A stretch of 64,000 nt of DNA, from the NCBI GenBank assembly GCA_036435485.1, contig CM071597.1:172094147-172158146 (forward strand), given 5' to 3'. Of the stretch, positions 1-11,957 are shown piece after piece. The notes below the pieces were generated by a model, which saw only the letters and a list, made by a program, of their open reading frames with translations, had not been told where the DNA came from and ran no database searches. How positions within the stretch are numbered: the first letter of the stretch is position 1; every line of letters starts with the position of its first letter. Origin of the DNA: Saposhnikovia divaricata. Its lineage: Eukaryota; Streptophyta; Magnoliopsida; Apiales; Apiaceae. The translations under genes and the position numbers were made by a program.

Positions 1-69
1 ATATATGTACATACAAATTGTATATAAATTTCCAATCCATATATTTGTTCACAAAGCTAAATCTTGATC

Positions 70-450
70 ATGACTTTAAGGTGTTATTGTGGGAATTGGG
101 CTATACACCGAACGGCATGGACCTCCACGAACGCTGGACGTCGTTTTGCTGTGTGTTCATCTCGAAGTTGTAATTACTTTTTATGGTTGGATCCTCCATT
201 GTGTTATCGGGGAAGACAAGCTGAAAAAGTCCTTGGTGAGTCCAGTAATGGCAGATGCGTGCAAGATTGTGGGAGATGTGTGCGAGATTTTGGTAGATGT
301 GTGCGAGACGTGGTAGAGGAGAAGAAAGAAAGTGGCAAATGTGTGGTAGTAGAGGAGAAGAAACAAAGTTGCAGTCTGGCTTTGTTTTTGTTGATTTTAA
401 CTTGGATATGTATTGCATTTCTGTATCTTGTGGCAACCATAGATGAGTAG
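70..450 (+). CDS. small GRF-type zinc finger protein with C-terminal membrane segment
   Basis: This ORF encodes about 126 aa from the ATG at 70; an in-frame TTG six bases earlier is not a likely start. The N-terminus shows the GRF zinc-finger pattern: a CYCG pair, then NAGRRF, then two more cysteines ending in CNYFLWLD (about residues 5-40). The middle holds three short copies of a CV(Q/R)D-type repeat. A hydrophobic stretch near residues 100-124 looks like a single C-terminal membrane anchor. GRF fingers bind nucleic acid in better-known proteins, but the small plant GRF-plus-membrane proteins have no established role. It lies convergent to the decayed MULE transposase, and proteins of this class are often seen near such transposons, so it may be transposon cargo. 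No promoter or intron was identified, and the first exon could lie left of the window. Confidence 0.5.
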   Translation: MTLRCYCGNWAIHRTAWTSTNAGRRFAVCSSRSCNYFLWLDPPLCYRGRQAEKVLGESSNGRCVQDCGRCVRDFGRCVRDVVEEKKESGKCVVVEEKKQSCSLALFLLILTWICIAFLYLVATIDE

Positions 451-496
451 GTTAATGTCCTCCATTATGTGACTTGGTTATGGATGACATTGCAAG

Positions 497-590
497 GGTC
501 GAATTGTATTAGTAAATGTATGTTTTTTCTTGTACTTGTAGACATTGTAATGGTCGAATTGTATTAGTAAATGTATGTTTTTTCTTGCAC
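497..590. repeat. 55-bp tandem duplication
   Basis: A block beginning GGTCGAATTGTATTAGTAAA occurs at 497 and again at 552, nearly identical over about 38 bp. It lies in the 360-bp gap between the GRF ORF and the end of the MULE pseudogene. Nothing else is recognisable in that gap. Confidence 0.7.
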
Positions 591-812
591 ATTACAAGTA
601 CTTGCATTGTAGAACAAATTCATTAGCAACTTACAAATTCATTAGAACAAAGTTGATTGCATAATAAGGGCATAAGAAGCCAGTGACATAACAATCCATT
701 GTACCAAAAACAGTTAAACAAAAGTTTGGATAGGAGTTAAAACCACAACCACCAACATAAATGGTCACCAACCAAAGCAAATATCCAACTACAAAACATA
801 AATTATAGTAGT

Positions 813-3800
813 TCATCTATCTTCTTGGCCCTTGATCTGTTTCTTCTTCTTGTCTATAGCCGCATGTAAGTTGGTAAGTGTTGTGAATTTTTGACCTTTA
901 ACCGATTCCACACCAAGGACCGTCTGTGATGGTGCTTTGAAAGGTTTAAGAACACCAGCATATGTAGTAGTCTCAGTAGGAGTCTTTGCAGGAAATTGTT
1001 CCACTGTTGCTGGACTTGCATCATGAACTTCTTGGCCCTTTTGTTGTTGATCTCCCCCCTTTTGTTGTTGATCTCCGACCTGTGAAACAAAAAAAATAAA
1101 GGAGTTCATTGTACAATAAAGGAGATATTGTACGATAAAGGAGATATTTTTTGTTACCTTGGATTTGCAGGTCCTGATATTATGCCTTTCCTCTCCACAA
1201 CCTTTACATTTTCCTTTTGTTGATACTCTCTTGAGTCTTGTGGGATCTGCATCTCTTGGTTGCACACCATCATTTTTCTTATCTCTCTTTTTTTTAGGTC
1301 TACCAGGAGCAACCTTTACTGTAGGAGGTAGTATGGGAGTAACTTGTGGTTCCTCCCAAAACTCTTCTCCACTAATTGGTTCCAAGATGTGGCTGTAGAC
1401 TCTTAAGTACCACTCTTTCTTGTAACACTCATGTAGATAATCTAGGGGATTTTTCTTTTGAAAATAGATGCAAGCAATGGCATGAAAACAGGGAATACCT
1501 GTTAGTTGCCATTTCCTACAGGCACAAGTATGATTTTTCAAGTCACAAACAATTTCGTGACCACCCTCTGTCATTGTCACCTGAAATTTGTCACCACCAT
1601 TCCAAATTGGCCTAGCTTTGGAAGCAAGCAACATTGCCCTATTTTACAAGAAAAAAATGAGTCTAAAAAAAAACAAGTGAGGTAAATCAGTTAGAATACT
1701 ATACATACTTATCAAGCTTTTTCAGTGCCCTGGTGCAGTAAGTTGTATTTATCCGTTCCATTTTACTTTTTCTTCTCTGGATTCTTTGCATACAACTTGT
1801 GTGAATGTTCTTGAACATTGTTACAATGGCCATGTCCCTATATTTGTTTATGGCATTATTGAATATCTCGCAATGGTTGTTGACGAACATGTCAGATTTG
1901 CAAAGCTCTCTAAAACCAGATCGACTCCATTGTGATCTTGGCTTTTCTACAAGCCATTTGTGTGCTCTTGGGGCAACCTAAAGCATAGTTATACAAACAA
2001 TGCATGAAAGATATTGTCATAGTAGAATATATAGATTGGAATGCCAAAGATAGACAGATATATACCTTATTGAGATTATCCATGGTTCTCTTAAAGTAGT
2101 AATCTGTTGTGGCTTTAGCTGCACACCACAACAATCTCTGAATGCCAAGACCTTTGTGTAATATTTTCATATTGTTGTACAGATGTTGAACACAAAATCG
2201 ATGCTCAGCTTCAGGAACTTGGGACTCCAGTGCATTTATTAATCCCTTCTGTCTATCAGAAATAAAAGTGTAAGTACCCTTTGTGCATCTGTCCCATTCC
2301 CAGCTAGTTCAGACATAATCTTAACTGTAGAAGCAGGCATCTGTTTTTTGATCTCATTCCCATATGCATATATCTTGGCAAACTCAGCTTCATGTTTTCC
2401 AATGATGTTGTCTTTAGCTTTTTTCAGTGCCCTATATATCATTGACAGTGAAATATTACACTTCAAGTCATTGACAACCTTTGAGTGAAAAGCATCTGTA
2501 GGCCAGGTGGGGTTCATTCTCAATTCATCCTCATATAGTTGAGCTATAAGTGTAGAATTGACCTGCTTTTGTATCCATGTGGGGTTGCATGTATGAACAG
2601 TCTTCAGTGTTTTAATTTGGAATGTATCACTCTTCTTCATCTTCAATCCATAACATTTCCATTCACACCCCTCAGCACACACCCATTTTATCTTATCAGT
2701 ATGATTTTTTTCAGCCTAATGGCTCTTTGATGCATAATAGCATATCTTCTAACTGCTTCTCTGAACACTTGACCACTAGTAAACAACATACCAAGTACAA
2801 ATTTAGGGTCCTTCATGTCAGTTACCTCATTAAATTCTGGGAATTTGCAGTCTTCTTCATCACATGAGGAGACAACCATTCTTTCTTCTTCACTGTTGTA
2901 GAAGCTATCTGTGCTGTAATCATCATCATGTATGGCTTCTTCTCCATCTGAAACTCTTTCTTCATAATCATCATCATGTATGGCTTCTTCTTCATGGTTC
3001 TCATCATTGCTTTTCTCAGCCTCATTCACTTCATCCTTGCTTTTTTCAGTCTCAATCACTTCATCATTACCCCTCACTTCATCAGGTTGACTTACAGGAG
3101 GTCCCTCATTTTCATCCAACACCACTGGAGTGTCTGCAGTGTTCTTGAATAAGCCCTGCATAAGTTTAGCAAAATATAAGACAAAATGACACAATTATGA
3201 AATGACAAAAACAAGCAAGCTAGCAAAATAAAAAATAACTTACCCTAAGCATGGAATACCTTCCCTTTTTTCTGGTTCTATAGGGAGGATTAGGAGGGGG
3301 GATTCTCCTTTTCTTCTTTGGACTGATTTTCACTTCAGTGGGAGGATTAGGATGGGGGATTGTCCTTACCCTCTCGAATGTTATTTGCACTTTAGTGGGA
3401 GGATTAGGAGGGGGATTGTCTTTATCTTCTTTGGAGTGATTTCTACTTCACTATCACTTGAATCTATATTAGACAAATCACCTTGAAAACTCTGTTTATC
3501 ATCTTCATCTCCGGAACCTTCATAACCACCAAATTCCTCATTTACATTAAGAGTGTCAGTTTCCTCCCTAATGTCACCTATTCTTTCCTCTCTTTCATCA
3601 AGCTCATATTGTGTGAAGGAAAAATCATCAAAACCAACATCCTTAGTTGTGATATACACATTGAAAAAGTCCTGGTAAACCAATAAATCCAACATTATCT
3701 TCACATGCTCATCAGTTTCAAGGGGCATCAAATCATTGTCCAAATTATCCCCAACGATACAAAACCACATATCATAAGAACCGTTCACTAGCCCTATTTC

Positions 3801-4304
3801 TTCGAGCATTGACTCCATTTCAACAAGGTAAAAATGGTCATCTGAGCACATATCAAAATAATGAACCTGACCACCAATATACTGTTTCTTATCCTTAGAA
3901 AATTCACCGTCATGGTGGACTCTAAGTGTAAATTGTCCACTGGAAACTGAAATATATTCAAAGCGCAACATATTTAACACACATACACAGAGAATAATAT
4001 TGTAGTGACTAGTGGGTGTGTAAAAAACAATTGTAACAAGGGACCACAAGCAGAAAAGGGATTATTTATCCAAACCCTACAACTCATGCATGCAACAACT
4101 ATCATATACCTTCTACTCATAATAATAAGACAATCACAATCGAGTTTTACCTTCATAGTCGGGTATTTCAGAATCGATTTTCAGATCAGGTTCCGTTGCA
4201 AGAGGTATATCGGCTCCTTCCTCAAGAAATCCTTCCCAGTAAGACATGGGTATTTCAGCCCAAGTAGTTGTATCGCCATCTATTATCCTTAATCGCCCAC
4301 GCAT
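813..4304 (-). pseudogene. decayed MULE (MuDR-type) transposase
   Basis: This is a multi-exon Mutator-like transposase read leftward. Exon 1 starts at 4304 (MRGRLRIIDGD) and splices from 4151 to about 3946. Exon 2 carries a PB1-like MULE N-terminal domain (QFTLRVHHDGEF), followed by acidic stretches. The MuDR DNA-binding region (VLGMLFTSGQVFREAVRRYA) lies near 2760-2810, with a CEWKC-containing piece at 2640-2680. The SDRQKGL block with the second catalytic Asp is at about 2250, and the SWIM zinc finger (CACRKW...CFHAIA) near 1480-1550. A zinc knuckle (CKGC...HNIRTC) lies near 1160-1200, and the stop is at 813. Damage is clear. There are single-base frameshifts in C-rich runs around 3280-3420 and another near 2715. 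The interval between STVKI and ISDRQ is only about 17 codons, so roughly 110 codons of the catalytic core, including the first Asp block, are missing. It cannot encode an active transposase. Confidence 0.85.
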
Positions 4305-4600
4305 TCTGAGTGATTCTGAGTATCTAGCGTCTGATTCTGAGTTCTCGATTTAGGGATTTGACATTTTAATTTAGGGATTTAGGGATTTTACGTTTAACAA
4401 CGAGTTATTAACGTGGATGTGTGTTTTTCCTAATTTGCCCCTCAGATTATTAACGTTAACGGCCCAATCAAACGGCAGGTTAGCGAAGGGTTACAATTAG
4501 AAGCGCATTTTAAAGATAGGGGTTACAAAGTGCAAAAATACGTAAAATGGGACCAATTTGACAAAACGTATATACATATGGGTTACAAAGTGTCATTTAG
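4305..4600. other. probable terminal region of the MULE, non-coding
   Basis: This gene-free stretch upstream of the MULE start codon holds direct repeats of a GGGTTACAAAGTG phrase at about 4519 and 4580, with a related one at 4488. Such sub-terminal repeats are common in MULE ends. The matching left terminus would lie outside the window, so the terminal inverted repeat and target duplication cannot be confirmed. Confidence 0.4.
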
Positions 4601-4603
4601 TCT

Positions 4604-4625
4604 TTATAAAAATATTAAACACGTG
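4604..4625 (+). promoter_or_regulatory. candidate core promoter of FMO1: TATA box and G-box
   Basis: TATAAA lies at 4605-4610 and a CACGTG G-box core at 4620-4625, about 110-130 bp before the FMO1 start codon. The spacing would give a 5' UTR of roughly 95 nt. The distance from the putative MULE end is only a few bases, so the transposon may supply or alter the upstream promoter. The assignment rests on motif and position only. Confidence 0.4.
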
Positions 4626-4735
4626 CCAATTCAAACTCAATTATTTTTGCCAGGGGCCAATTGTAATTCAACGCACCAACTTTGTACAACTCCTCCATAC
4701 CATTACTAATGTACAGTAAGTTATAAACTTTCAAC

Positions 4736-7700
4736 ATGCCTTCTTCTTTGAACGTGGCAGTGATCGGAGCCGGCGTGGCCGGCCTACTGGCAGGCCGTGA
4801 GCTCCAACGAGCTGGCCACCAAGTCACAATCTTCGAAAAACAAAACCAACTCGGTGGAACATGGGTTTATGATCCCCGAGTTGAGTCGGACCCTTTAAGC
4901 CTTGACCCTGATAGAGAGATCATTCAAAACAGTCTTTACTCTTCGCTACGTACAAACTTTCCAAGACATCTCATGGGATTTTCTGATTTCTCGTTTACGA
5001 AAGTCTACGATGATTCTAGAACTTTTCCATCACATGAGGAGGTGCTCAAGTTCTTGAACGATTTTGCACTGCATTTTGGAGTTAATGAGTTGATTCGGTT
5101 GAATACCGAAGTTGTTCGAGTTGAGCTAAGGAATGATGAGTGGATTGTGGAGTCAAGAATTGGCGAATTGACTCGGGAGGAAGATTTTGATGCTGTTGTG
5201 GTTTGCAATGGTCAGTTTACTGAGCCCCGGGTGGCCAATTTTCCAGGTACTTTTTATCATTGTTTTCAATCATAGAATATAAATGAAAATTCATTTACTC
5301 TGTCTTGTTCATTTATTTATTTAGATTGATAAGGGCCATGATGTTTGGCTTTTGGAGTAATTTAATTGGTTAATAGTCTTGCACCCCGGATGGTCCAATT
5401 GACCCGCACTCAACCCACGAAGTGAGAAATAATCTGTTTCAGTGTTGTTGAGATGAAGAGATTCTGTTTTCCACATTCAAGCTGAACTCATTGAAGGACC
5501 ACCTCATAATTCCTATTACTATTATTTACCTTTATCTAATTTTATTTGGTTCTAATGTTGTCAGAATTACCTTATCATTTGAGAGTATTCTCTAAAAAGT
5601 TTGTTGGGCAGAGAATTTTTTGTTCAAGATCTCGATGGCTTTCAATTACATGATGATCTCAAAGCTTATAATGAAAAGGGACATTAATCAACTACAAGAG
5701 TATAGAAGCCATCACTTAAGAGTTACTCTCATAAATTCTTTAAGTTTGAATGACAGATTGTAGTCGAGTGCCAAGAGTATAATTAGATGGAGTGCAAGTC
5801 CGTTATGTTTATGTGTACGATTTTCTCTAGATCTTCGCAGTTTATGATAGATTACAAGTTCAGAGCTATTTGCTATAATGATCACTCACATGGAATTGAG
5901 TCCTTGGCGACTCTAATCAATCAAGCAGTATAGGTCGAGTTAGGTATTGTCTCCACAGGAAAGGGGTAGGCGGATACCAAAAGAGTGTATCCTGTAACTT
6001 AAATAATCCAAATTAGGAAAGAAATCAATATTAACCTAGCTACACTATAAGTGGAGTTGTAAACACTCTCTAAGTTGATTTATCTAATGACTCCTAGCTT
6101 TAAAAGTAGTGGTGAGTTAATTGGGCTTTCTGTTGTTGAAGACCAAATCCCCTTTGTGGTGTAAGAAATTCATCCTATTATTAGTCTACAATTAGTTCTT
6201 TGGTGTTATTAGCGTTGTTATAAGTTGCAACAAACTGCGTGCAGAGTAATTTCAAGCCTGATAAATCATTCATATCATCATATATGCTATTCTAGCTGGA
6301 GGAAGGGCGATAACACTGTATTTCAAAGGTTCTGGAAGAAAGGAAGCTCTTATTTATAGATGTATATAGGAGTTATGTTAAGATTAATTTTACGAAAAAG
6401 AATAAAATGATCCATCTTGAATCAAACAGGCATTGAGAACTGGCCAGGAAAACAAATCCATAGCCACAACTACCGTGTTCCAGAGCCATTTCGTGATCAG
6501 GTACATTCTGACCTAAGATTTCAAGTTCATAAAACAGAAGTTTGCTTAAAGGCATAACCTAATAGCTAGTATATGTTTTGACTTAAATATGAATATTTAT
6601 TTGAGTAAAATGGACCTACAGGTGCCTGTAGATTATTTTCTACAATCACTTATATTAAACTACGTAGTTTTTGTCTTCCACATTTGTAACGAGGGACCAT
6701 GGCTTACATTCTTATTATGGAAATTACCATAATTACAATAAATCAGAGATATGATGAGAATATTAATGTTTTAGAATAGCACAACTTCATACTAGAGTTA
6801 CTGTAGGATATTATTTATCTACAGGTACCTGTAGGTCCATTTTACTCTATTTATTTAATGTTAGTAGGTCTAGAAATTTATCAATGGAGTCTGTTTACAG
6901 ATTGTAGTTGTAATTGGAGCTGGACCGAGTGCTATGGATATATCAGGAGAAGTTGCAGAAGTTGCCAAAGAAGTTCATATTTCAACAAGATCATCTTCTC
7001 TCTTATCGAAGTCAGCCATTTTTGAAAAATTGAAGCAGCATTCTGAGGTATGTATGTGTAAACACAGTGGAGGCACTTATTGGAGAGGGTAACCCACCAG
7101 AGTACCCTATAAAGAAAAAAATATAGTACTTCCCTCTTGAGTCTCTCCTCACCTTCTATAATGCCTTACTGATGAATGATGAACCAACATACAGCCATTT
7201 TCTTAATAAATTTTATTTCTTTCTTAATTTTTTTTTTTTACATTTTTAGTTGTCTCTGATTACTTCTAAATTGAGATAATGTATTGCATAACTAGTTTTC
7301 TTACATATTCTAATCAAATTATAGTAATTTGTTTTTCTTATTTTCTATTCTTTATTGTCGGTTTTGTTGTGCTTATATTGTTGATTGCTTGATTAGAATT
7401 TCAATTGGATAGAGTACTGTCTGTAATTTTATCTTTGAACATTAGAATGTTAGTTGTGTATATGCAAATTATATCTTCTGCACGAATGATGTTTATTGAT
7501 TACAGATCGACTATGTCGATGAAAGTGGTAAAGTGGCTTTTGCGGACGGGTCTTCTGTTCAGGCAGATATAATATTTCACTGCACTGGGTAATATCTCAC
7601 AGATACTATATATTTTTTCATCTGCATGGGTTGCACTTTGTAATTATCTGTATTGAAATCTTCAATGAACTAATGTCTTCATGCTAGTGGACTTAAATAC

Positions 7701-8694
7701 CGCATCAGTAAATGATTAATTATGTGTCTTTTTTTGCCTTTACAGGTACAGGTACAATTTTCCATTTCTTAAAACAAATAATATCGTAACTGTGGACGAT
7801 AATCGAGTTGGACCATTGTACAAACATGTATTCCCTCCCGCGCTTGCCCCCAGTCTATCCTTCATTGGAATTCCTACTGCTGTAAGGTCATATCATTAGT
7901 TCGGTCATTAAAGAATTACAATTTAAAGGACTTAAGGCTAATTTAGTGACAATGGCTAATCGCGCCCCCTTTTCCCATGACAAGGCCATAGGTTTAGGTC
8001 TCGACATCCACTCTCCTTTATACCTTACAAAAAATCATCATTTCATATTTTCTTTAACAAAATGCAAATTCAGTTGTTCAAATAGGTATGACACTGTGAT
8101 GTGCCATTGTTTTATGTTATTACAGAATAAGCTTGACTCAGCAGTCTTGTATGATGAAAAAGATAATTAGCTTTCCAAATATTTAATCGAGACAATTTTC
8201 GTGAATTATAACACAGGTTACAGTATTTCCTATGATGGAACTACAAGCCAAGTGGATATCGCTTGTTTTATCAGGCCAGGTGCTTCTTCCATCGAAAGAG
8301 TCAATGATGGCAGATACAGAAGGCTATTACAAATCACTGGAGCAACATGGCCTCCCAATTCGTCGCACCCATTTTCTTTTTCCGACCAAGGTTTATTCTC
8401 CTTTAATCATGTTAAAGTTTTCAAATGAGTGTGTGTATAGTTTAACTTGTTAGTTTGCTAGTATGCACATATATGTTCACAAACAGAGACATTGCGTCTC
8501 TTACATATTTGGGCCTTGTTTTCTGACTTCCGCAGTTTGAGTACCTAGACTGGTTAGCTGATCAAGTGGGAGTACCACGGATTGATGAACTGACTAGAAA
8601 GATATTTGCACAAGTTTTTATTAACATTTTCAGCCCTGAAGCAGCTCGGTTCAGAGAATGGGATGTCGATAGCTGGATTGATACAGTGATTTAA
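4736..8694 (+). CDS. flavin-containing monooxygenase, FMO GS-OX-like (FMO1), intact
   Basis: Class B flavin monooxygenase expected to S- or N-oxygenate small soft nucleophiles using FAD, NADPH and O2. Plant GS-OX enzymes oxidise methylthioalkyl glucosinolates, but outside glucosinolate makers the substrate is unknown. Seven coding exons: 4736-5246, 6430-6500, 6901-7047, 7506-7588, 7746-7881, 8217-8390 and 8536-8694. All have GT-AG borders and together give 426 aa, close to the usual 430-460. The FAD-binding GAGVAG is at residues 11-16. The FMO signature appears as WPGKQIHSHNY (about 174-184), with Trp in place of the usual first Phe. The NADPH-binding GAGPSA is near 200-205 and the CTGY motif at 269-272. 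A polyadenylation signal AATAAA follows at about 8866. Intron 2 carries a 245-bp MITE. FMO2 is its closest relative here. Confidence 0.93.
6603..6847. mobile_element. 245-bp MULE-type MITE in FMO1 intron 2
   Basis: The ends are inverted repeats: GAGTAAAATGGACCTACAGG at the left mirrors CCTGTAGGTCCATTTTACTC at the right, over about 30 bp. The flanking 9-bp sequence TATTTATTT is present on both sides (6594-6602 and 6848-6856). A 9-bp target duplication fits the Mutator superfamily. There is no coding capacity and it should be removed with the intron. Confidence 0.85.
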
Positions 8695-9018
8695 CTTTTG
8701 TACCTCAGAAAGTCTGTTGTTCTAAGTGTAATTCATATTGGGAAAATGTTTACTTAATATATAAGCTTGCAATATTCATCTAACTCATTATTTTGTTAAT
8801 CTTTATTAAAACGGATAATAACTTATAAGCTTAGAATTGGAATCTATTTATAAGCAATAAAAGTATTTACTATATGTGAAACCTGTTGGATTTTGGTTTG
8901 TTTGCCAAACAACTCCTAAAGAAATTAAGTACATATATTATGTATTTGTAAGTTATAAGTTATATATTGATTGTGCATAAAATGTAACTGATGTAATTGA
9001 GTAATATTAATGAGTAAT
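8695..9018. other. FMO1 3' flank
   Basis: This is AT-rich 3' UTR and intergenic DNA with AATAAA at about 8866. It ends in the GTAAT target duplication of Copia-A (9014-9018). No other feature is seen. Confidence 0.6.
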
Positions 9019-9335
9019 TATTGACGAAATTAGAAGAAAATATTCTGTTTTTTCTTATTCAATCAGAGTTACAAGATCCCATATATATAGTGGAATAGCA
9101 CACCATTAATGACTAATATACATAGCACTCCATCTATGACTAATATACATAGCACACCATCTATGACTAATATACAATATCTACTTTACAACTAATTTCC
9201 ATCAATCTTTCCAATAGTAACTACTAAGACTATAGCTGTAATTAGCACTTTACAACTAATTCCCATCAATCTTTCCAATAGTAACTACTAAGACTGTAGC
9301 TGTAATTAGCACCAGATCATACAAATCTTTCTACA
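9019..9335 (-). repeat. 3' LTR of Copia-A
   Basis: This LTR is 317 bp. It is longer than its partner because a 64-bp block (9185-9248, starting TTTACAACTAAT) is tandemly duplicated at 9249-9312. Several substitutions separate it from the right LTR. Confidence 0.9.
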
Positions 9336-10320
9336 CCCCCCTCAAGCTGGGTTATAGATGTCAATCAAACACAGCTTGGACTTTAATCTTTCGAAACTAT
9401 TCTTAGGCAGTGCCTTGGTAAGAATATCTACTGTTTGATAACTTGTGGGTACATAAATCGGCTTCAAGATTCTACCTTCTATCTTTTCTACAATAAAATG
9501 CCTATCAATCTCTACATGCTTCGTTCTATCATGGTGAACCGGATTTCTAGAAATCTCGATAGCAGCCTTATTATCATAAAATAGATTCATGTTACCACTG
9601 TTGTATATCTTCAACTCTTTAAGCATTCGTAGTAGCCAGATTCCTTCACAAATTCCATTGCACATAGCCCTTAACTCAGCTTCAGCAATTGTTTCTTGCT
9701 TCGCCATGTAACTATATTTCCCCAAACGAAGGAACAATAGCCACTGGTAGACCTACGATCAGTTAGGGAACCAGCCCAATCAGCATCCGTGAACACAGAA
9801 ACTTCTCTTGCAGAGGACTTCTTAAAAAATAACCCAACTCCTGGACTCTTTTTCAAGTATTGGAGTATGCGATATATAGCGTCAAGATGTCTTTTTGTTG
9901 GCTTATTCATAAACCTGCTAACCATTCCAACAGCAAAACTGATATGTAGCCTTGTGTGAGATAAATAGATCAGCTTTCCTACTAATCGTTAATACCTGCC
10001 TTTATCGGTTAATTGCTCACTTTCTTCATCATTGATTTTATTGACTGGGTCCATGGGAGTTGTTGCTGGTTTGCAACCAAGCATACCAGTTTCCTTCAAT
10101 AAATCAAGAGTATATTTACGTTGAGAAACAACAATACCTTTATGTGACCGAGCTACTTCTATGCCAAGAAAGTACTTTAGTTGTCCCAGGTCTTTAATTT
10201 CGAATTCTCTTCCCAAAACATCCTTCAAACATGTGATTTCTTCCAACCAATCACCTGTTAAAATAATATCATCCACATATACTATCAGTATGGATCGTTT
10301 GCCATCAAGTGAATGCTTAA

Positions 10321-11860
10321 TGAAAGGCATGTGACACAGCCTATTTGTAGTTCGAGGACTCAACTCAACTTAAGCTTAGATTGTAATAAGTAAATAACTT
10401 TAACTGTCACAGGAATCTCAGAAGATACTATCTGTCAGAAGAAAAACCTTGAAGTCAATCTATAGTTTTGATATTTTACACTGGAAGAAGCTCAGATTGC
10501 TGATCAAGCCTCAGTATAGCATCAAAGAAGTGGATTTATTTATAAGACAGAGATTTCTAGAGTGACAGGTTCAGACAGAGTACAGTGGAGTACAAGAAGG
10601 AGAAAGAGATGAGAAGGAAAATGAATCACATTTTTAATGTGAAAATTAAAGGACAGTCATTGAAGTTAGTCGTTCATGAACCAGACCGTGCATGGAACGT
10701 CAACAAAATATTCAGTGGTATTCCTTTATTACTTTCAGTGATTCAGAAAAGAATTAAGACAATTCAAGGATATATAATTATTCTTCTTTAATTAATTTAA
10801 ATCAAGTAGTCAATTTAATTAATAAATTAATTCATCAAGAATTAATTCATTAATTAAGTTAATTATTAAATTAATTAAATCTGAATAATTATTATTTGAG
10901 TAAGTTTAAATTAAAATGATTATTTATTAATCAGGTTAATTTAAAACTGAAAAAATGAACTAGCAAGACAATCACAGATTGTCTTGCCGATTGTCTTGAA
11001 GAAGAAATCAGTAAAGCAAGACAATTTCAGATTGTCTTGCCGATTGTCTTGGTAATGATAAATTCTGAACAGCTTTAAAAAAGAAGAATAAAAATCTGAT
11101 TTGATTGTCTTGACGATTGTCTTGACGATTGTCTTGACAGTTCAAATCAGATTGTCTTGATAATGATCAAAAAGAAAAAGTTTCAGACAGAATGATAATT
11201 TTTGATAAAGCAAGACAAAGATCTCAGAATTTGATTGTCTTGCCGATTGTCTTGGAAGAACCTGATTGTCTTGCCGATTGTATTGCCTATTGTCTTGGCA
11301 GTACAAAATTGATTGTCTTGGAAGAACAGATTGTATTGCCTATTGTCTTGACAGTTATATTTGAAGATAAAGAGGTAGTAGACATTATATATGAAGACAC
11401 AGATGACACAAATCAATAAGACAAGAATATTACATTCAAAAGCAAAGGCAATTTACTCTCTTCTCTCTCATCAAGAACACAACCTGCAGGAGCAAAAAAA
11501 AAATTCATAGAAAATCAAGTTCATCTTATTTTTAATATCTGATCCGATAGAACTTGTTTACTTGATACTCTTGTACTATTAGCGAGTTTTTACTCCTAAT
11601 CTATATCTTGATTTTTATTAACAAATCTAGAAAAATTCATGTCGAATTTTCTAATTTGTTTTTATTAACTAGATATAATTTCTGTACTGTATTTGTAACA
11701 AACCCCTCAAGTTAATATAATTTTATATTCAACTTGAATTTTGTTTCATTTAATTCCGCTCAAATTTGTCAAAATATAAATTAAATTATCCGAACAAATT
11801 TTGATTAAACTGTACTGTTTGTATTCAACCCCCCCTTCTACAAACATACTGGACCTAACA
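10321..11860 (+). repeat. 5' LTR of Copia-B
   Basis: This LTR is 1540 bp. It differs from the right copy by scattered substitutions and one 24-bp length change in a run of GATTGTCTTGAC units (11103-11136). It contains the dense motif array listed separately. ORFs of 60-80 codons appear in both LTRs at the same place and are not likely genes. Confidence 0.93.
10964..11350. repeat. GATTGTCTTG motif array in the left LTR of Copia-B
   Basis: The 10-mer GATTGTCTTG, or its complement CAAGACAATC, occurs about 13 times exactly in under 400 bp, with further one-mismatch copies such as GATTGTATTG. Copies are often paired as GATTGTCTTGCCGATTGTCTTG with a 12-bp pitch, and some form inverted pairs able to fold. 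The right LTR has the same array at about 24187-24555. Confidence 0.85.
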
Positions 11861-11957
11861 ATTGGCATCAGAGCTTATTGATTGATATACAAATCAAGAT
11901 CCTAATTTATTCTGCCAAAAATCTATCTCAAATTTTTAACTCACTTAAAAATTCATC

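Noticed and set aside
2864..3148. A 94-codon plus-strand ORF rich in His and Leu
   Set aside because: It is the reverse reading of the acidic repeat region of the MULE transposase.
5300..6420. Possible retroelement relic in FMO1 intron 1
   Set aside because: I found no terminal repeats, target duplication or coding similarity to support it.
10585..10791. A 68-codon ORF present twice (also at 23810-24016)
   Set aside because: Both copies are in the same place of the two Copia-B LTRs. Conservation simply reflects LTR identity.
10964..11350. Regularly repeated short motif resembling a CRISPR array
   Set aside because: Spacing is irregular, the units are 10 bp, copies occur in both orientations, and the context is a plant LTR.
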